DNA of 64,000 bases from an uncultured Clostridium sp. (GCA_903789665.1 CAIFEX010000003.1:62001-126000), one strand, 5' to 3'. Shown: positions 35,574 to 45,566, counted from the first letter of the stretch. A program made the numbers and translations. Notes: generated from the letters alone by a model not told the origin.

Positions 35574-37745
35574 TTAAAATCTCAAGGTTCTCATAGAGTT
35601 TAATACTGCTATAATGGCAACTCCAACATCCGCAAATACCGCTTCCCACATATTGGCCATTCCCAAAGCTCCCAAAATCAAAATCACCAATTTTACTCCC
35701 AGCGCAAACACTATATTCTGTGTAACTATCTTTTTAGTTTTCCTCGCTATTTTAATTGCCACAGGTATTTTCGAAGGTTCATCCGTCATTATAACTACAT
35801 CTGCAGCTTCTATGGCGGCATCTGAACCAATTCCTCCCATAGCCACCCCTACATCTGATCTTGCAAGTACCGGGGCATCGTTGATTCCATCTCCCACAAA
35901 TGCAAGTTTATTTTTTCCATGATTCCTGTCATATATTTCTTCCAATTTTTTTACCTTATCATCTGGAAGAAGTTCTGCATACACTTCATCCACTCCTATA
36001 TTTTCCGCCGCTTTTTCACCTGCTGAATAACTGTCTCCGGTTAACATCACTACTTTTTCTATTCCCATTCTTTTTAAATTTTCTACTGTTTCTCTGGAAT
36101 CTTTTTTTATTTCATCAGATATAACTATATATCCTGCATACTCGTGACCTACAGCAACATGTACCACAGTTCCCATTTGCTGAACTTCTTTTACCGGAAT
36201 TCCCTTATCCAGCATGAGGTTTCTACTTCCAACCGATACCTGTACGCCGTCTACAACAGCTTCCACACCCTTACCCGGGACCTCATTGCAGTTTTTTATC
36301 AAATCCCTTTTTATTTTTCCACTATAAGCTTTCAATATTGAAGTTGAAATAGGATGGTTTGAATAGGATTCAGCATAAGATGCATACTTCAAGACCTCTC
36401 CCTTTCCGAAATCCCCAAAAGCTTTTATATCCGTAACCTCAAACACTCCCTTAGTCAAGGTGCCGGTCTTGTCAAACACCACCGTATTCACATTATTCAA
36501 TGCTTCCAGATAATTTCCTCCCTTTACAAGAATTCCATTTCTGGAGGCACTTCCTATTCCACCGAAAAATCCCAGAGGTATTGATATAACAAGTGCACAG
36601 GGGCAGGAAACTACCAGAAATATCAATGCCCTGTAGAGCCAGGTGGAAAAAATCTCTCCGCTGATGAAAACCGGGGGCAGCACGGCCAATACAATAGCCA
36701 GTATAACTATTATAGGAGTATAATATCTTGCAAATTTGGTTATAAAATTTTCAGTAGGAGCTTTTTTACTCCCGGCATTTTGAACCAGATCCAATATTCT
36801 AGCTGCAGTGGATTGTCCAAATTCTTTAGTCACTTTTACAGACAGCACACCATTTTTATTTATAAATCCACTCAATATTTCATCGTCTGAAGATACCGAC
36901 CTAGGAACTGATTCACCTGTAAGAGCTGAAGTATCCACCATTGAACTTCCCTCTACTATTCTTCCGTCCAATGGTACTTTTTCTCCCGGCTTAATCAGTA
37001 TCATATCTCCAACATTTATTTTTTCCGGAACAACTTTTATCATTTCACCATTTATTTTCACATTTGCGAAATCCGGTTTTATATTCATCAGATCCGATAT
37101 GGACCTTCTGGAATGATCTACAGCTTTATCTTCAAAATATTCACCGATTTTATAAAATAACATTACTGCTACAGCTTCTGGAAATTGTCTAATGGAAAGA
37201 GCACCTATAGTCGCAACACACATAAGAAAATTTTCATCAAATACATGTCCTTTAATTATATTTTTAAACGCTTTCAAAAGTACTTCTTTCCCAATTATGA
37301 AATAGCTTATCAAATACAGTGCTATTTCTACTTTTAACTGGAAATTAAAAATTATAGCAATTGCATAGAGTAAAACACCAATTCCCAAAACTATATTTTC
37401 AGCTCTTCTGTTTCCCAATTCACGACTATCCTCATTTTTTTCAAGTTCATTGATTTCTCCGCCGTATAGAACCTTTACTTCAGGTTCTATGGTACTTACT
37501 ATATCTTTTATCTTATTCACTACACAATCCAGTTTCTCTTCATCTTTCAGCTGTACAACAAGTTTCTTGGACAGGAAATCCAAATAAGCTGTTTTTATTT
37601 CAGGAATACCTTTTACCTGATTTTCAATTTTACCGGCACAATTGGCACAGCACAGATTTTGAAGTAAAAATTCTCTTCTTTGGGAATTGCCCCTGGCATC
37701 TGTATTCTCGCTTTCCTGTGACATTCCTCCTGCGGTCATGTTCAT
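35574..37745 (-). CDS. cadA: Heavy-metal P1B-type ATPase (Cd/Zn/Pb exporter type)
   Basis: 723 residues. One N-terminal HMA domain with LCCANCAGKIE (Cys33, Cys36), eight predicted membrane helices, SCPCAL in the transport helix, FDKTGTLTKG phosphorylation site, SNHPIS and [23 protein letters not shown] with the C-terminal ADVGVAIIAVLNSMR block (Asp in the last helix) points to Zn2+/Cd2+ specificity rather than Cu. GGAGGG precedes the ATG. An ArsR/SmtB-like operator lies at its promoter. No regulator gene is adjacent. Confidence 0.9.
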   Translation of the reverse strand: MNMTAGGMSQESENTDARGNSQRREFLLQNLCCANCAGKIENQVKGIPEIKTAYLDFLSKKLVVQLKDEEKLDCVVNKIKDIVSTIEPEVKVLYGGEINELEKNEDSRELGNRRAENIVLGIGVLLYAIAIIFNFQLKVEIALYLISYFIIGKEVLLKAFKNIIKGHVFDENFLMCVATIGALSIRQFPEAVAVMLFYKIGEYFEDKAVDHSRRSISDLMNIKPDFANVKINGEMIKVVPEKINVGDMILIKPGEKVPLDGRIVEGSSMVDTSALTGESVPRSVSSDDEILSGFINKNGVLSVKVTKEFGQSTAARILDLVQNAGSKKAPTENFITKFARYYTPIIVILAIVLAVLPPVFISGEIFSTWLYRALIFLVVSCPCALVISIPLGFFGGIGSASRNGILVKGGNYLEALNNVNTVVFDKTGTLTKGVFEVTDIKAFGDFGKGEVLKYASYAESYSNHPISTSILKAYSGKIKRDLIKNCNEVPGKGVEAVVDGVQVSVGSRNLMLDKGIPVKEVQQMGTVVHVAVGHEYAGYIVISDEIKKDSRETVENLKRMGIEKVVMLTGDSYSAGEKAAENIGVDEVYAELLPDDKVKKLEEIYDRNHGKNKLAFVGDGINDAPVLARSDVGVAMGGIGSDAAIEAADVVIMTDEPSKIPVAIKIARKTKKIVTQNIVFALGVKLVILILGALGMANMWEAVFADVGVAIIAVLNSMRTLRF

Positions 37746-37798
37746 TTAAGCTCCCTCCATTTCCATTTTATCCAGGTACCTGATATTTTAATATTTAT

Positions 37799-37867
37799 AT
37801 ATGAATATATGATTATTTGTTCATATGTTTATACTATTAGTATATTTATATAATGTGAAAATGTCAA
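37799..37867 (-). promoter_or_regulatory. Promoter and ArsR/SmtB-like operator of the heavy-metal ATPase gene
   Basis: TTGACA (37867-37862), 17-nt spacer, TATACT (37844-37839). Immediately downstream lies an imperfect inverted repeat ATATGAA...TTCATAT (37799-37826, minus strand ATATGAACAAATAATC...), the kind bound by CadC/SmtB metal-sensing repressors. Confidence 0.75.
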
Positions 37868-37874
37868 TACCATA

Positions 37875-37918
37875 TAAAAAAATGTTGGGTAAATAATTTT
37901 ACCATTTACCCAACATTT
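37875..37918 (-). terminator. Terminator of the copper operon
   Basis: AATGTTGGGTAAAT / ATTTACCCAACATT perfect 14-bp stem (37881-37894 with 37904-37917), followed on the minus strand by TTTTTTATATGG. Confidence 0.88.
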
Positions 37919-37939
37919 CAAGATCACATTATTTATATT

Positions 37940-38167
37940 TTACTCAATACTTTTTACCTCATAGCCTGCATCCTTGATGGCCTTTTCTATGTCTGAGTTG
38001 TCAATCTCAGAAGACGACTTTATAACTGCAGTCTTACTGTTTAAATCCACTTTAGCACTTGAAACTCCCTTTATTGATTCCAAAGCGGATTTAACATGCT
38101 GCACGCAATGCTGACAGCTCATTCCCTCCACATGTACTGTTTTTTTTATTTTTCCTTTAAAAAACAT
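37940..38167 (-). CDS. copZ: Copper chaperone CopZ
   Basis: 75-residue HMA protein with GMSCQHCVQHVKSAL. Binds Cu(I) through its CxxC and hands it to CopA. It is the last gene of csoR-copA-copZ, followed by a strong terminator. Confidence 0.92.
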   Translation of the reverse strand: MFFKGKIKKTVHVEGMSCQHCVQHVKSALESIKGVSSAKVDLNSKTAVIKSSSEIDNSDIEKAIKDAGYEVKSIE

Positions 38168-38256
38168 TTTTACACCTCTCTATTTTACATTTTATATTTA
38201 TTTTTAAACTGGCAGCTTTAATTCAAAGTCCCAATTTAAATCACAAGTTAAATCTT

Positions 38257-40473
38257 TTAACTGTATGCAGGTTTGAATCTCTTGAGCCTAAGCGCATTTA
38301 AAAGCACCGAAACCGAACTGAAGCTCATAGCTAATGCCGCTATCATGGGATTCAAAAGTGGTCCCCCAAATATGAAAAGCACCCCCATGGCAACCGGTAT
38401 GCCAAGAGAATTGTATCCAAAGGCCCAAAACAGATTTTCCTTTATATTCTTTATAGTTTTTTTGCTTAAATCTATAGCCGTAACAACATCCATCAGATCA
38501 CTTTTCATAAGCACTATATCTGCCGACTCCATAGCCACATCCGTACCGGAGCCTATAGCTATTCCCACATCTGCCTGGGCCAAAGCTGGGGCGTCATTTA
38601 TTCCATCACCCACCATAGCTACCTTCTTGTTTTCACCCTGCAGCTTCTTCACCTCACTAGCTTTATCTTTGGGAAGGACTTCAGCAAACACTCTATCTAT
38701 ACCGACCTGTCTCGATATGGCCTGAGCTGTATTTTTATTATCCCCGGTTATCATAACTACTTCTATCCCGAGTGAGTGAAGCTTTTTCACAGCTTTTCTG
38801 CTATTTTCCTTGACCACATCTGCCACGGCTATTATTCCCATCAATTTACCATTTATAGCTATATACATAGGCGTCTTACCTTCGCTGGAAAGTTGCTGCC
38901 ACTCTGTTTCAATGTTCTTTTGAGAAATTTTTCTGCTGGAAATAAGTTTTATGTTTCCCAGAAGCACCTCATTGTCATCTATGGAAACTTCAATACCACA
39001 ACCTGGTATGGCAGCAAAGGATTTTGCATCTTCCAGCGGGATATTTCTGTTCTTAGCTTCTTTGACTATAGCCTCTCCAAGAGGGTGCTCCGATGCACTT
39101 TCGGCAGATGCAGCAATTTGAAGCAAATAATCTTCTTTTGCAGTGCCAAGCGGTATTATATCTGTAACTTTAGGCTTTCCTTCAGTTATAGTCCCTGTCT
39201 TGTCAAATACGACAGTCTGTATTTTATGGGCAACTTCCAAGGCTTCACCGCTTTTTATAAGTACACCGTACTCTGCTCCCTTGCCAGTTCCAACCATTAT
39301 AGCCGTCGGAGTAGCCAATCCCAAGGCACATGGACAAGCTATTACAAGTACAGATATGAATATAGTTATTGCAAAGACAGCGGATTGCCCGGATATATAC
39401 CACCCTATAGAAGCCAATATTCCCAATGCCAATACCACAGGTACAAAATAACCGGCTATTACATCCGCAAGTTTTGCAATAGGTGCTTTCGAACCCTGGG
39501 CTTCTTCCACCAATTTTATTATCTGGGAAAGTGCAGTATCTTTTCCAACTCTAGTTGCCCTGTATTTTACAGATCCATTCTTATTTATACTGGCACCTAT
39601 AATCTTACTTCCCGGAGTCTTTTCAACCGGTATGCTCTCCCCGGTAAGCATCGACTCATCTACAGAAGTCATCCCTTCAATAACCTCGCCATCTACTGGG
39701 ATCTTCTCTCCAGGTCTCACTACAAGTACATCCGAAACTTTTACCTCGTCAATCGGTATCCTAATTTCCCTTTCATTTTTTATTACATTTGCAGTTTTCG
39801 GGGCCAGCCCCATTAATTTTTTAATTGATTCGGAAGTTCTGCCCTTTGCCAGGTTTTCAAAATATTTTCCAAGAGTTATAAGGGTAAGTATAACTCCTGC
39901 AGATTCAAAATACATATGTCGATAGATACCGCTCTGCAATATTTTAAATACAGAAAATAAGCTGTATAGAAATGCTGCCGAAGTACCTATTGCTATAAGG
40001 GAATCCATATTGGGACTTCTTTTAAATAGGGATCTAAATCCACCTATAAAATATTTTCTTCCAACCACCATTACCGGAAGAACCAATAAAAGTTGAATCA
40101 CTGCAAATTCCCGGGGATGCATCATGGGATCAATGGCACTGGTTATCATAGGGCCCATGGCCACGACAAGAAGAGGGACCGTGAACACCGCAGATATAAT
40201 AAATCTTCTTTTTAATCCTCTGATTTCATTTTCTTTCTTCTTTTCCTTTTCGCCAATACTCTCTTCTTCGAGAATTTTATACCCCGCCCTTTCAATATCT
40301 TTCTTTAGGTGGTTTATTTTCATCTTGGAAGGATCAAAAGATACAGTCAGTTTTTCAGTAGCAAAATTTACATTGGCCTCTTTTACTCCTTCCACTTTCC
40401 TGCTTACCTTTTCTATTGTCCTAGCACAAGCCGCACAGCTCATTCCCTCTACCTGAAAAGTCCTGTTTTCCAT
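38257..40473 (-). CDS. copA: Copper-exporting P1B-type ATPase CopA
   Basis: 738 residues. One HMA domain with [12 protein letters not shown] (Cys13, Cys16), [11 protein letters not shown] in the transport helix, [40 protein letters not shown]. These fit Cu(I) export. I use the ATG at 40473, preceded by GAAAGAAGG; the in-frame TTG at 40494 overlaps the csoR stop codon and is an alternative. Operon with csoR and copZ. Confidence 0.94.
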   Translation of the reverse strand: MENRTFQVEGMSCAACARTIEKVSRKVEGVKEANVNFATEKLTVSFDPSKMKINHLKKDIERAGYKILEEESIGEKEKKKENEIRGLKRRFIISAVFTVPLLVVAMGPMITSAIDPMMHPREFAVIQLLLVLPVMVVGRKYFIGGFRSLFKRSPNMDSLIAIGTSAAFLYSLFSVFKILQSGIYRHMYFESAGVILTLITLGKYFENLAKGRTSESIKKLMGLAPKTANVIKNEREIRIPIDEVKVSDVLVVRPGEKIPVDGEVIEGMTSVDESMLTGESIPVEKTPGSKIIGASINKNGSVKYRATRVGKDTALSQIIKLVEEAQGSKAPIAKLADVIAGYFVPVVLALGILASIGWYISGQSAVFAITIFISVLVIACPCALGLATPTAIMVGTGKGAEYGVLIKSGEALEVAHKIQTVVFDKTGTITEGKPKVTDIIPLGTAKEDYLLQIAASAESASEHPLGEAIVKEAKNRNIPLEDAKSFAAIPGCGIEVSIDDNEVLLGNIKLISSRKISQKNIETEWQQLSSEGKTPMYIAINGKLMGIIAVADVVKENSRKAVKKLHSLGIEVVMITGDNKNTAQAISRQVGIDRVFAEVLPKDKASEVKKLQGENKKVAMVGDGINDAPALAQADVGIAIGSGTDVAMESADIVLMKSDLMDVVTAIDLSKKTIKNIKENLFWAFGYNSLGIPVAMGVLFIFGGPLLNPMIAALAMSFSSVSVLLNALRLKRFKPAYS

Positions 40474-40490
40474 TTCTAAAAAACCTTCTT

Positions 40491-40760
40491 TCAATTTTTA
40501 TCCAGCAGTTTACTCAATAAATCCATTATTTCATCTACCTTTTCCTCTCCTGAATTGTGAAGAAAGGCATCTTTTACACAATGATTCAAATGCTGCTTCA
40601 ATATAAGCAAATTTGCTTTTTTCAACAGAGCCTGAGCTGCTATTATCTGATTTGATATATCGATGCAGTACCTTCCATCCTCTATCATCTTCATTATTCC
40701 TTCAATTTGTCCCTTTGAGGTCTTCAATGCTCGAAAAGCTTTCTTTTTTTCCTCATTCAC
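40491..40760 (-). CDS. csoR: Copper-sensing transcriptional repressor CsoR
   Basis: 89-residue all-helical repressor. The Cu(I) ligands Cys32, His57 and Cys61 (QHLNHC) are present, distinguishing it from RcnR/FrmR. Cu(I) binding releases it from DNA. It is first in csoR-copA-copZ and a matching operator lies just upstream, so the operon is autoregulated. Confidence 0.95.
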   Translation of the reverse strand: MNEEKKKAFRALKTSKGQIEGIMKMIEDGRYCIDISNQIIAAQALLKKANLLILKQHLNHCVKDAFLHNSGEEKVDEIMDLLSKLLDKN

Positions 40761-40773
40761 TTTTGCCTCCTCC

Positions 40774-40798
40774 CCACCCCTGCGGGGTGGTAATTATA
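40774..40798 (-). promoter_or_regulatory. CsoR operator and -10 region
   Basis: CCACCCC-TGC-GGGGTGG (40774-40790), a perfect G/C inverted repeat of the CsoR class, sits between the -10 (TATAAT, 40798-40793) and the csoR ribosome site. Confidence 0.82.
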
Positions 40799-40806
40799 AA
40801 AAATAT

Positions 40807-40836
40807 AAAATTTAAACAAGTACTTGTTTAAATTTT
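40807..40836. promoter_or_regulatory. 30-bp perfect palindrome upstream of csoR
   Basis: Arms of 15 nt with no loop, core AAACAAGT|ACTTGTTT, overlapping the expected -35 region of the csoR promoter. It could be an operator for a second regulator (TetR-like symmetry). Confidence 0.65.
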
Positions 40837-40910
40837 ATTATTGATTGATAATCATTCTAAATACATTATAACTCATATTTTAATTTTGTACATACCTTAC
40901 ACATATATTT

Positions 40911-41669
40911 TTATCTACAAAATCCCCGAGGTACATCAAGCAAATTAACTTTTTCAATATCCCCTGTACCCGGATTTATCAGTGCAACAGCTTTTTCCCT
41001 GCTCAGGGTCACCATAATATTGCCGTTGACCTTATTCAGAGATATGTCCGTAGGATATCTTCCGACCCTCATCTTCTCCGTATTCTTAAAATTTTCCGTA
41101 TTTACCACAGTTATGGTGTCCTCTCCTGTATTTGCCACATAGCAGTATTTACCATCAGCAGACAAACAAAGACCTATGGGTCTCCTTCCGGAGGATATAG
41201 GCTGCAGTAAAGTATAATTTTCAGCATCAATCAAAGAAATATTGTTGTCCTTGGTATTAGTAACCATTATATAATTTTTATTGCCGACAAAGGATATTCT
41301 TGAGGGATGTTTCCCGACCTCTAATTTTTTTATGAGTTTATTGTCCTTGATATTATAAAATAATATGAATCCATTCTTATCCTCGTCATCTGCATTTAAT
41401 ACTACTACTGCCAAAGTCTTCCCATCTGGAGAAATCTTCACATCTTCCGGAATACCTTCTACATTGATTCTGGAAACAATTTGATTTGTAACGGAATCAA
41501 TCTTACATATAGTTTTTTTCCCCGTGATTACAAAATAGCAGTTTTTGGAATTCTGTGCCTCTTTTGCCAGGGATTTTGCCCTATATCCCATAGTTGCAAA
41601 AACAACAGTTAAAAATACTGTAAGTAAGCTCAAAACCAATATGATACTATTCCTTTTGTATTTAACCAT
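40911..41669 (-). CDS. Membrane-anchored YncE-like beta-propeller protein
   Basis: 252 residues. One N-terminal membrane segment (about 8-28), then YVTN-type propeller repeats such as ISPDGKTLAVVVL, YIMVTNTKDNNISLID, KYCYVANTGEDTITVVNTEN. Only four to five blades are seen, fewer than the usual seven, so it may assemble with a partner. The extracellular role is unknown. AAGGGGT precedes the ATG. Confidence 0.75.
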   Translation of the reverse strand: MVKYKRNSIILVLSLLTVFLTVVFATMGYRAKSLAKEAQNSKNCYFVITGKKTICKIDSVTNQIVSRINVEGIPEDVKISPDGKTLAVVVLNADDEDKNGFILFYNIKDNKLIKKLEVGKHPSRISFVGNKNYIMVTNTKDNNISLIDAENYTLLQPISSGRRPIGLCLSADGKYCYVANTGEDTITVVNTENFKNTEKMRVGRYPTDISLNKVNGNIMVTLSREKAVALINPGTGDIEKVNLLDVPRGFCR

Positions 41670-41755
41670 GCCAAAAGCACCCCTTATTGTTACACATATT
41701 TGATATTTTATTTTGTGCTTTTTTTATCCTATATATTCCCCCAGAATAATATTTT

Positions 41756-42409
41756 TCATTTATATATCTCAACGGGAGTTTTAAAGGGTGCATAATTTTT
41801 CAATATGTTCATGTCGCCGTCAGATAAAGTTATACAGCCATAAGTCCAATCATATTTGGATCCACCTCCATGTATACCTATGGCCCCTCCAAGAGGAGTG
41901 TTCCATGGAGGCTGTCTTTTATTTTCAATTGCACGCTTTATTTTTTCATATTGAGCACTGCTTATGATATTTTTGTCCAGTCCCCGCTGTGCATCTTCTA
42001 TATTAGGGTAACTTATTCCCAAAAAATATGTATATTTTGTTTGGGAATTTACATAGCATATATAATAACTTCCCTCCGGCGTCTTTTTATCTCCCTCCAA
42101 TTCTTTTTTACCCTGTGGAGTTTTACCAAGACCGATTTTAAACCTTCCCATCAATCTTCCATCTCCATAAAGTTCCATTATTCTCTTGCTTTTATATATT
42201 TTTATAGAGATATCATCGGGAAATTTTTCAGGCTTTTTAAAAAATATCTTTCCATATTCATTGTCTTTAAGTTGTGTACTTTCATAAGAGGTCTCTTTAT
42301 TTAAATTTGCCTTAACATAACTGCTTATGGATACTGAAGAAACAAGTCCCACTAAGATCAGTCCGCATACCAAGAATAAAATGGGAAAACTTGCGCCCTT
42401 ATTTTTCAT
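41756..42409 (-). CDS. L,D-transpeptidase (YkuD family)
   Basis: 217 residues. An N-terminal membrane anchor (about 8-28) and a YkuD catalytic domain ending in IGIHGGGSKYDWTYGCITL, with His180 and catalytic Cys192. Makes 3-3 peptidoglycan cross-links or related bonds outside the membrane. The usual SxGC is TYGC here, a tolerated change. It follows a coiled-coil membrane protein by 25 nt. Confidence 0.88.
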   Translation of the reverse strand: MKNKGASFPILFLVCGLILVGLVSSVSISSYVKANLNKETSYESTQLKDNEYGKIFFKKPEKFPDDISIKIYKSKRIMELYGDGRLMGRFKIGLGKTPQGKKELEGDKKTPEGSYYICYVNSQTKYTYFLGISYPNIEDAQRGLDKNIISSAQYEKIKRAIENKRQPPWNTPLGGAIGIHGGGSKYDWTYGCITLSDGDMNILKNYAPFKTPVEIYK

Positions 42410-42434
42410 TTATCTCCTCTCCTGTCTCAGCTCA

Positions 42435-42866
42435 TCAATTTATTCCTATTATAGTTTTAATCCACTGTATTATATTCTCATTTTTCTTTTTCATATTTTC
42501 ATACTGCTGGTATTTTGTATTATAATCCTTTATATCTTTATTATATTCATTTACATGAGAATTATATTCTGACAATTTGCTGTTATATGCCACTACCACG
42601 TCATTCCACTTGTGATTATATTCCCGCTTGCCGGTATTCATATCATTTTTCAGTTTCTGCAGCTCCGTGCTCTCCTTCTGCACAGTATCCCCCAAAGTAT
42701 CTATTGACTTTTTATACTGCTGGAGGGTAATCTGCATATCATTTACCATTTTCGAGGTTTGGGAGGATTCTCTGGATTTTATATCCACCAAAGATGCCAT
42801 AAATATAATCAATAATATTACAAGCACAACTGCAATTTCAGTTAAAATGGATTTAAATTTTTCCAT
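42435..42866 (-). CDS. Coiled-coil membrane protein of unknown function
   Basis: 143 residues: one N-terminal membrane helix (about 9-25), then a continuous predicted coiled coil (about 35-140) rich in Lys, Asn and Tyr. No known domain. Its position before the L,D-transpeptidase gene suggests an envelope role. Confidence 0.6.
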   Translation of the reverse strand: MEKFKSILTEIAVVLVILLIIFMASLVDIKSRESSQTSKMVNDMQITLQQYKKSIDTLGDTVQKESTELQKLKNDMNTGKREYNHKWNDVVVAYNSKLSEYNSHVNEYNKDIKDYNTKYQQYENMKKKNENIIQWIKTIIGIN

Positions 42867-42956
42867 AAGTATCCTCCTAGTTCAAAATTTAAGCCTTTAA
42901 AAAACTTGATTTATCTATATATATTATATAATACTATCATTATGATGAAAAATATG

Positions 42957-42991
42957 ATAAAAAACCGGCAACTTCTCATCATATGAAGCCG
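42957..42991 (-). terminator. Terminator of the aromatic operon
   Basis: CGGCTTC..GAAGTTGCCGG stem with TTTTTT following on the minus strand, overlapping the end of aroK. Confidence 0.65.
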
Positions 42992-43497
42992 TAGATTGAC
43001 GTTATCAATTCAATTATATTTCCAACTACATTTTCAATAGTATCTACATTTTTAACAGAAAAATCACAACAGTCCCTATAAACAGGATACCTGTATTCAA
43101 ATATTTTCTCAATCTCTCCAGCATTATTTTTTAAAAGAGGCCTGCAATTTATATCTAAATCACCAATTATATTTTCAAGAGGTCTGTCTATAAAAATTAT
43201 CAACCCTTTTTTACTGAGATTAAGTATGTTTTTTTTGTTCTTTATCACTCCACCACCTGTAGATATCACAATATCTTCCCTTTTGCTCACCTGTGCTACA
43301 GCTCTTGATTCCAAATCTCTAAAAAATTCCTCACCACTTTTAAAAATCTCCGAAATAGTGCACTCCTGTTGTTTTTCTATATATTCATCTATATCTATAA
43401 AACTCTTATCCAATTCGCCGGCCAGTATTTTCCCCAAAGTAGTCTTTCCAGAACCCGGCATGCCTATCAGAACTACATTCTTATACACTCTTTTCAT
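42979..43497 (-). CDS. aroK: Shikimate kinase
   Basis: 172 residues. Walker A GMPGSGKTT (12-20), DIDEYIE with the shikimate-binding Asp, FRDLESRAV, STGGGV and RPLL. Phosphorylates shikimate at O3 using ATP. Last gene of the aromatic operon, 4 nt after aroE. Confidence 0.95.
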   Translation of the reverse strand: MKRVYKNVVLIGMPGSGKTTLGKILAGELDKSFIDIDEYIEKQQECTISEIFKSGEEFFRDLESRAVAQVSKREDIVISTGGGVIKNKKNILNLSKKGLIIFIDRPLENIIGDLDINCRPLLKNNAGEIEKIFEYRYPVYRDCCDFSVKNVDTIENVVGNIIELITSIYGFI

Positions 43498-43501
43498 AAA
43501 A

Positions 43502-44326
43502 TTACATATTCCCTTTATCTTTATGAATATTTAAAAATTCATCATATAACTCATCTACAGCTTTCAAAGATATTTTCTCTCTCTGCCAGATCTGCTGGGA
43601 TGCTGCAGCTTGGGCTATCAGCATATACAATCCACTGACAGTATAAAGCCCCAATTCATCTGCCAATCTCAAAAACAAGGTATTCCGGGGATTGTATATT
43701 AAATCTACCGCCGTGTCAAATTTGTCCAGAATTTTTTTATCTACAGGAGAGCTGTCGACATCGGGATACATTCCACAGGGCGTACAATTTATTATAATAT
43801 CTTTTTTCTTCATCCGGCATAGATCATCATATCCTATAACTTTAAATTTATTTCCGCGGAACTTTCCCGGATCTCTGCTCACATATGTCATACTGCCGGC
43901 TCCCCTGTCCAGGACATATCTGGCTGCAGCTTTGGAAACACCTCCTGTACCCAACAGCACTATACTCTTATTGTGCACCTCTATGCCGTACCTTTTCAGA
44001 GTCAGTCCGAAGCCATAATAATCCGTATTGTGGCCTATAAGCTTATCTCCTGAAAATTCCACAGTATTTACGGCCCCTATATTCCCTGCCTCACAGGATA
44101 TATCATCTATGTATTTCATAATTTCAACCTTATAAGGTATAGTTACATTGACACCCCGACACCCAAGTATTTTTAAACTCTCCAAGCACCTGTCCAAATT
44201 TTTTTCTTTTATTTCAAAGAGATTATATTCTCCGCTCTTCCCCATAGACTTAAAAATAAGATGGTGTATTGTGGGAGAAAAGCTATGTGCCAGGGTCTTT
44301 CCTATAAGTCCATAAAAATTACTCAA
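43502..44326 (-). CDS. aroE: Shikimate dehydrogenase
   Basis: 274 residues. The substrate domain has LAHSFSPTIHH and VNVTIPYK with the catalytic Lys; the NADP domain has LLGTGGVSKAA; GLYMLIAQAAASQQ is C-terminal. Reduces 3-dehydroshikimate to shikimate. It follows pheA after an 80-nt gap holding an inverted repeat. No 3-dehydroquinate dehydratase gene is in the operon, so that step must be encoded elsewhere. Confidence 0.94.
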   Translation of the reverse strand: MSNFYGLIGKTLAHSFSPTIHHLIFKSMGKSGEYNLFEIKEKNLDRCLESLKILGCRGVNVTIPYKVEIMKYIDDISCEAGNIGAVNTVEFSGDKLIGHNTDYYGFGLTLKRYGIEVHNKSIVLLGTGGVSKAAARYVLDRGAGSMTYVSRDPGKFRGNKFKVIGYDDLCRMKKKDIIINCTPCGMYPDVDSSPVDKKILDKFDTAVDLIYNPRNTLFLRLADELGLYTVSGLYMLIAQAAASQQIWQREKISLKAVDELYDEFLNIHKDKGNM

Positions 44327-44351
44327 TTAAATCAACTCCCTTAGACAATTA

Positions 44352-44401
44352 ACAATTTATAATTTACAATTGTCAATTGTCAATCGTAAATTATAAATTG
44401 T
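44352..44401. repeat. 16-bp inverted repeat between pheA and aroE
   Basis: Perfect arms ACAATTTATAATTTAC (44352-44367) and its complement (44386-44401) flank a loop with tandem AATTGTC units. Elements of this look recur between genes in clostridia. Here it lies inside an operon, so it is transcribed as a stable hairpin. Confidence 0.8.
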
Positions 44402-44406
44402 AAAAA

Positions 44407-45543
44407 CTAATCCTCCTTATAACTCCCCAATAATTTAAAATATGAGCTTTCTGTCCTTATGCCCTGAAGTGCGTATTTAGTTTCAGACTTCGTCATATTG
44501 CCCTGAAAATCAATGTAAAAAAAATATTGCCAGGGTTTATTTATTATAGGTCTTGAATCTATTTTAGTCATATTCAAGTTATTTTTCCAGAAAAATTTAA
44601 GTATATTGTACAAACTTCCGACTCTATGCGGTAGAGCAACAAGAATGCTGATTTTGTCAGAGTTTTTATCGCATATCATATTTCTCCCTATTATTATGAA
44701 TCTAGTATAATTATTGTTATTGTAATTTATATTTTCTTTCAATACGTGCAATCCATAAAATTCTGCAGCCTCCTTACTTGCAATGGAAGCTTTGTGCTTA
44801 TTATTTTCTCTGCTCACATATTCAGCACTCTTGGCAGTATTAAAATAAGGTATAAGCTTCCACCGGCTGTGTTTCTTTAAAAACTCCCTGCTCTGCAGGA
44901 AAGCCTGACTGTGAGAATATACTTCTTCTATATCGTCAATTGAAGAGTCATAAATACCCAGTAGATTTTGAGTTACCTCAATACATTTTTCCCCGACTAT
45001 ATAGAAATCATATCTTTCAAGCAGATCATACACTTGAGAAATCCCGCCGGTAGAAGAATTTTCAACAGGAAGTATTCCATAATCTATATTCCCATTCCTC
45101 AGCGATTCAAAAACATCTTCAAAATCGTCAAAACCAACTGCCCTGACTTTATCCCCAAAATAGCCAACCAGGGCTTCATGACTAAAAGATGCCGGCACAC
45201 CCTGAAATCCAACTTTACAGGAGCTGTCATACTTCACTGGTTCCAGTTCACCACCATATCCGCAAAATTTCTCTATTCTCTTCTTTTGAAAATTCTTACT
45301 TATGTCCATAATGTCTTTCAAAAAAATTTCCACTTCATCCACATCTGCCATAGAATATTTTTTTAAATTTGTCAGATGGATTTTTATAACTTCTTTTTCC
45401 CTATTTTCATCCAGTATATCCATACCATTCATTCTTTTATAATCGGCCACACTGGAAACCACACTCATTCTCTCCTGAAAAAGCTCAATCATCTTCTCAT
45501 CTATGCTGTTTATTCTCTCTCTAAGTTCCTCTAAACTTTTCAA
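44407..45543 (-). CDS. pheA: Bifunctional chorismate mutase / prephenate dehydratase
   Basis: 378 residues. An AroQ-type mutase domain (about 1-90), a dehydratase domain (about 110-285, with GILPVENSSTGGISQVYDLL and NNYTRFIIIG), and a C-terminal ACT domain with HRVGSLYNIL and ESRP-like DSRPI for phenylalanine feedback. Converts chorismate to phenylpyruvate. The operon also makes its product's leader-peptide codons limiting. Confidence 0.94.
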   Translation of the reverse strand: MKSLEELRERINSIDEKMIELFQERMSVVSSVADYKRMNGMDILDENREKEVIKIHLTNLKKYSMADVDEVEIFLKDIMDISKNFQKKRIEKFCGYGGELEPVKYDSSCKVGFQGVPASFSHEALVGYFGDKVRAVGFDDFEDVFESLRNGNIDYGILPVENSSTGGISQVYDLLERYDFYIVGEKCIEVTQNLLGIYDSSIDDIEEVYSHSQAFLQSREFLKKHSRWKLIPYFNTAKSAEYVSRENNKHKASIASKEAAEFYGLHVLKENINYNNNNYTRFIIIGRNMICDKNSDKISILVALPHRVGSLYNILKFFWKNNLNMTKIDSRPIINKPWQYFFYIDFQGNMTKSETKYALQGIRTESSYFKLLGSYKED

Positions 45544-45566
45544 AATATCACCTCGCCAATTATTTC

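Noticed and set aside
38776-39816. 346-residue open frame on the plus strand
   Set aside because: It runs antisense to the middle of copA, has no ribosome site, and its composition (Tyr/Ser/Phe-rich, low-complexity) is what antisense of an AT-rich coding gene gives.
40846-40860. Fur-box-like sequence TGATAATCATTCTAA
   Set aside because: 12 of 14 informative positions match the Fur 7-1-7 motif, but it lies more than 20 bp upstream of the csoR -35 and the AT-rich background makes such matches common. Kept only as a note.
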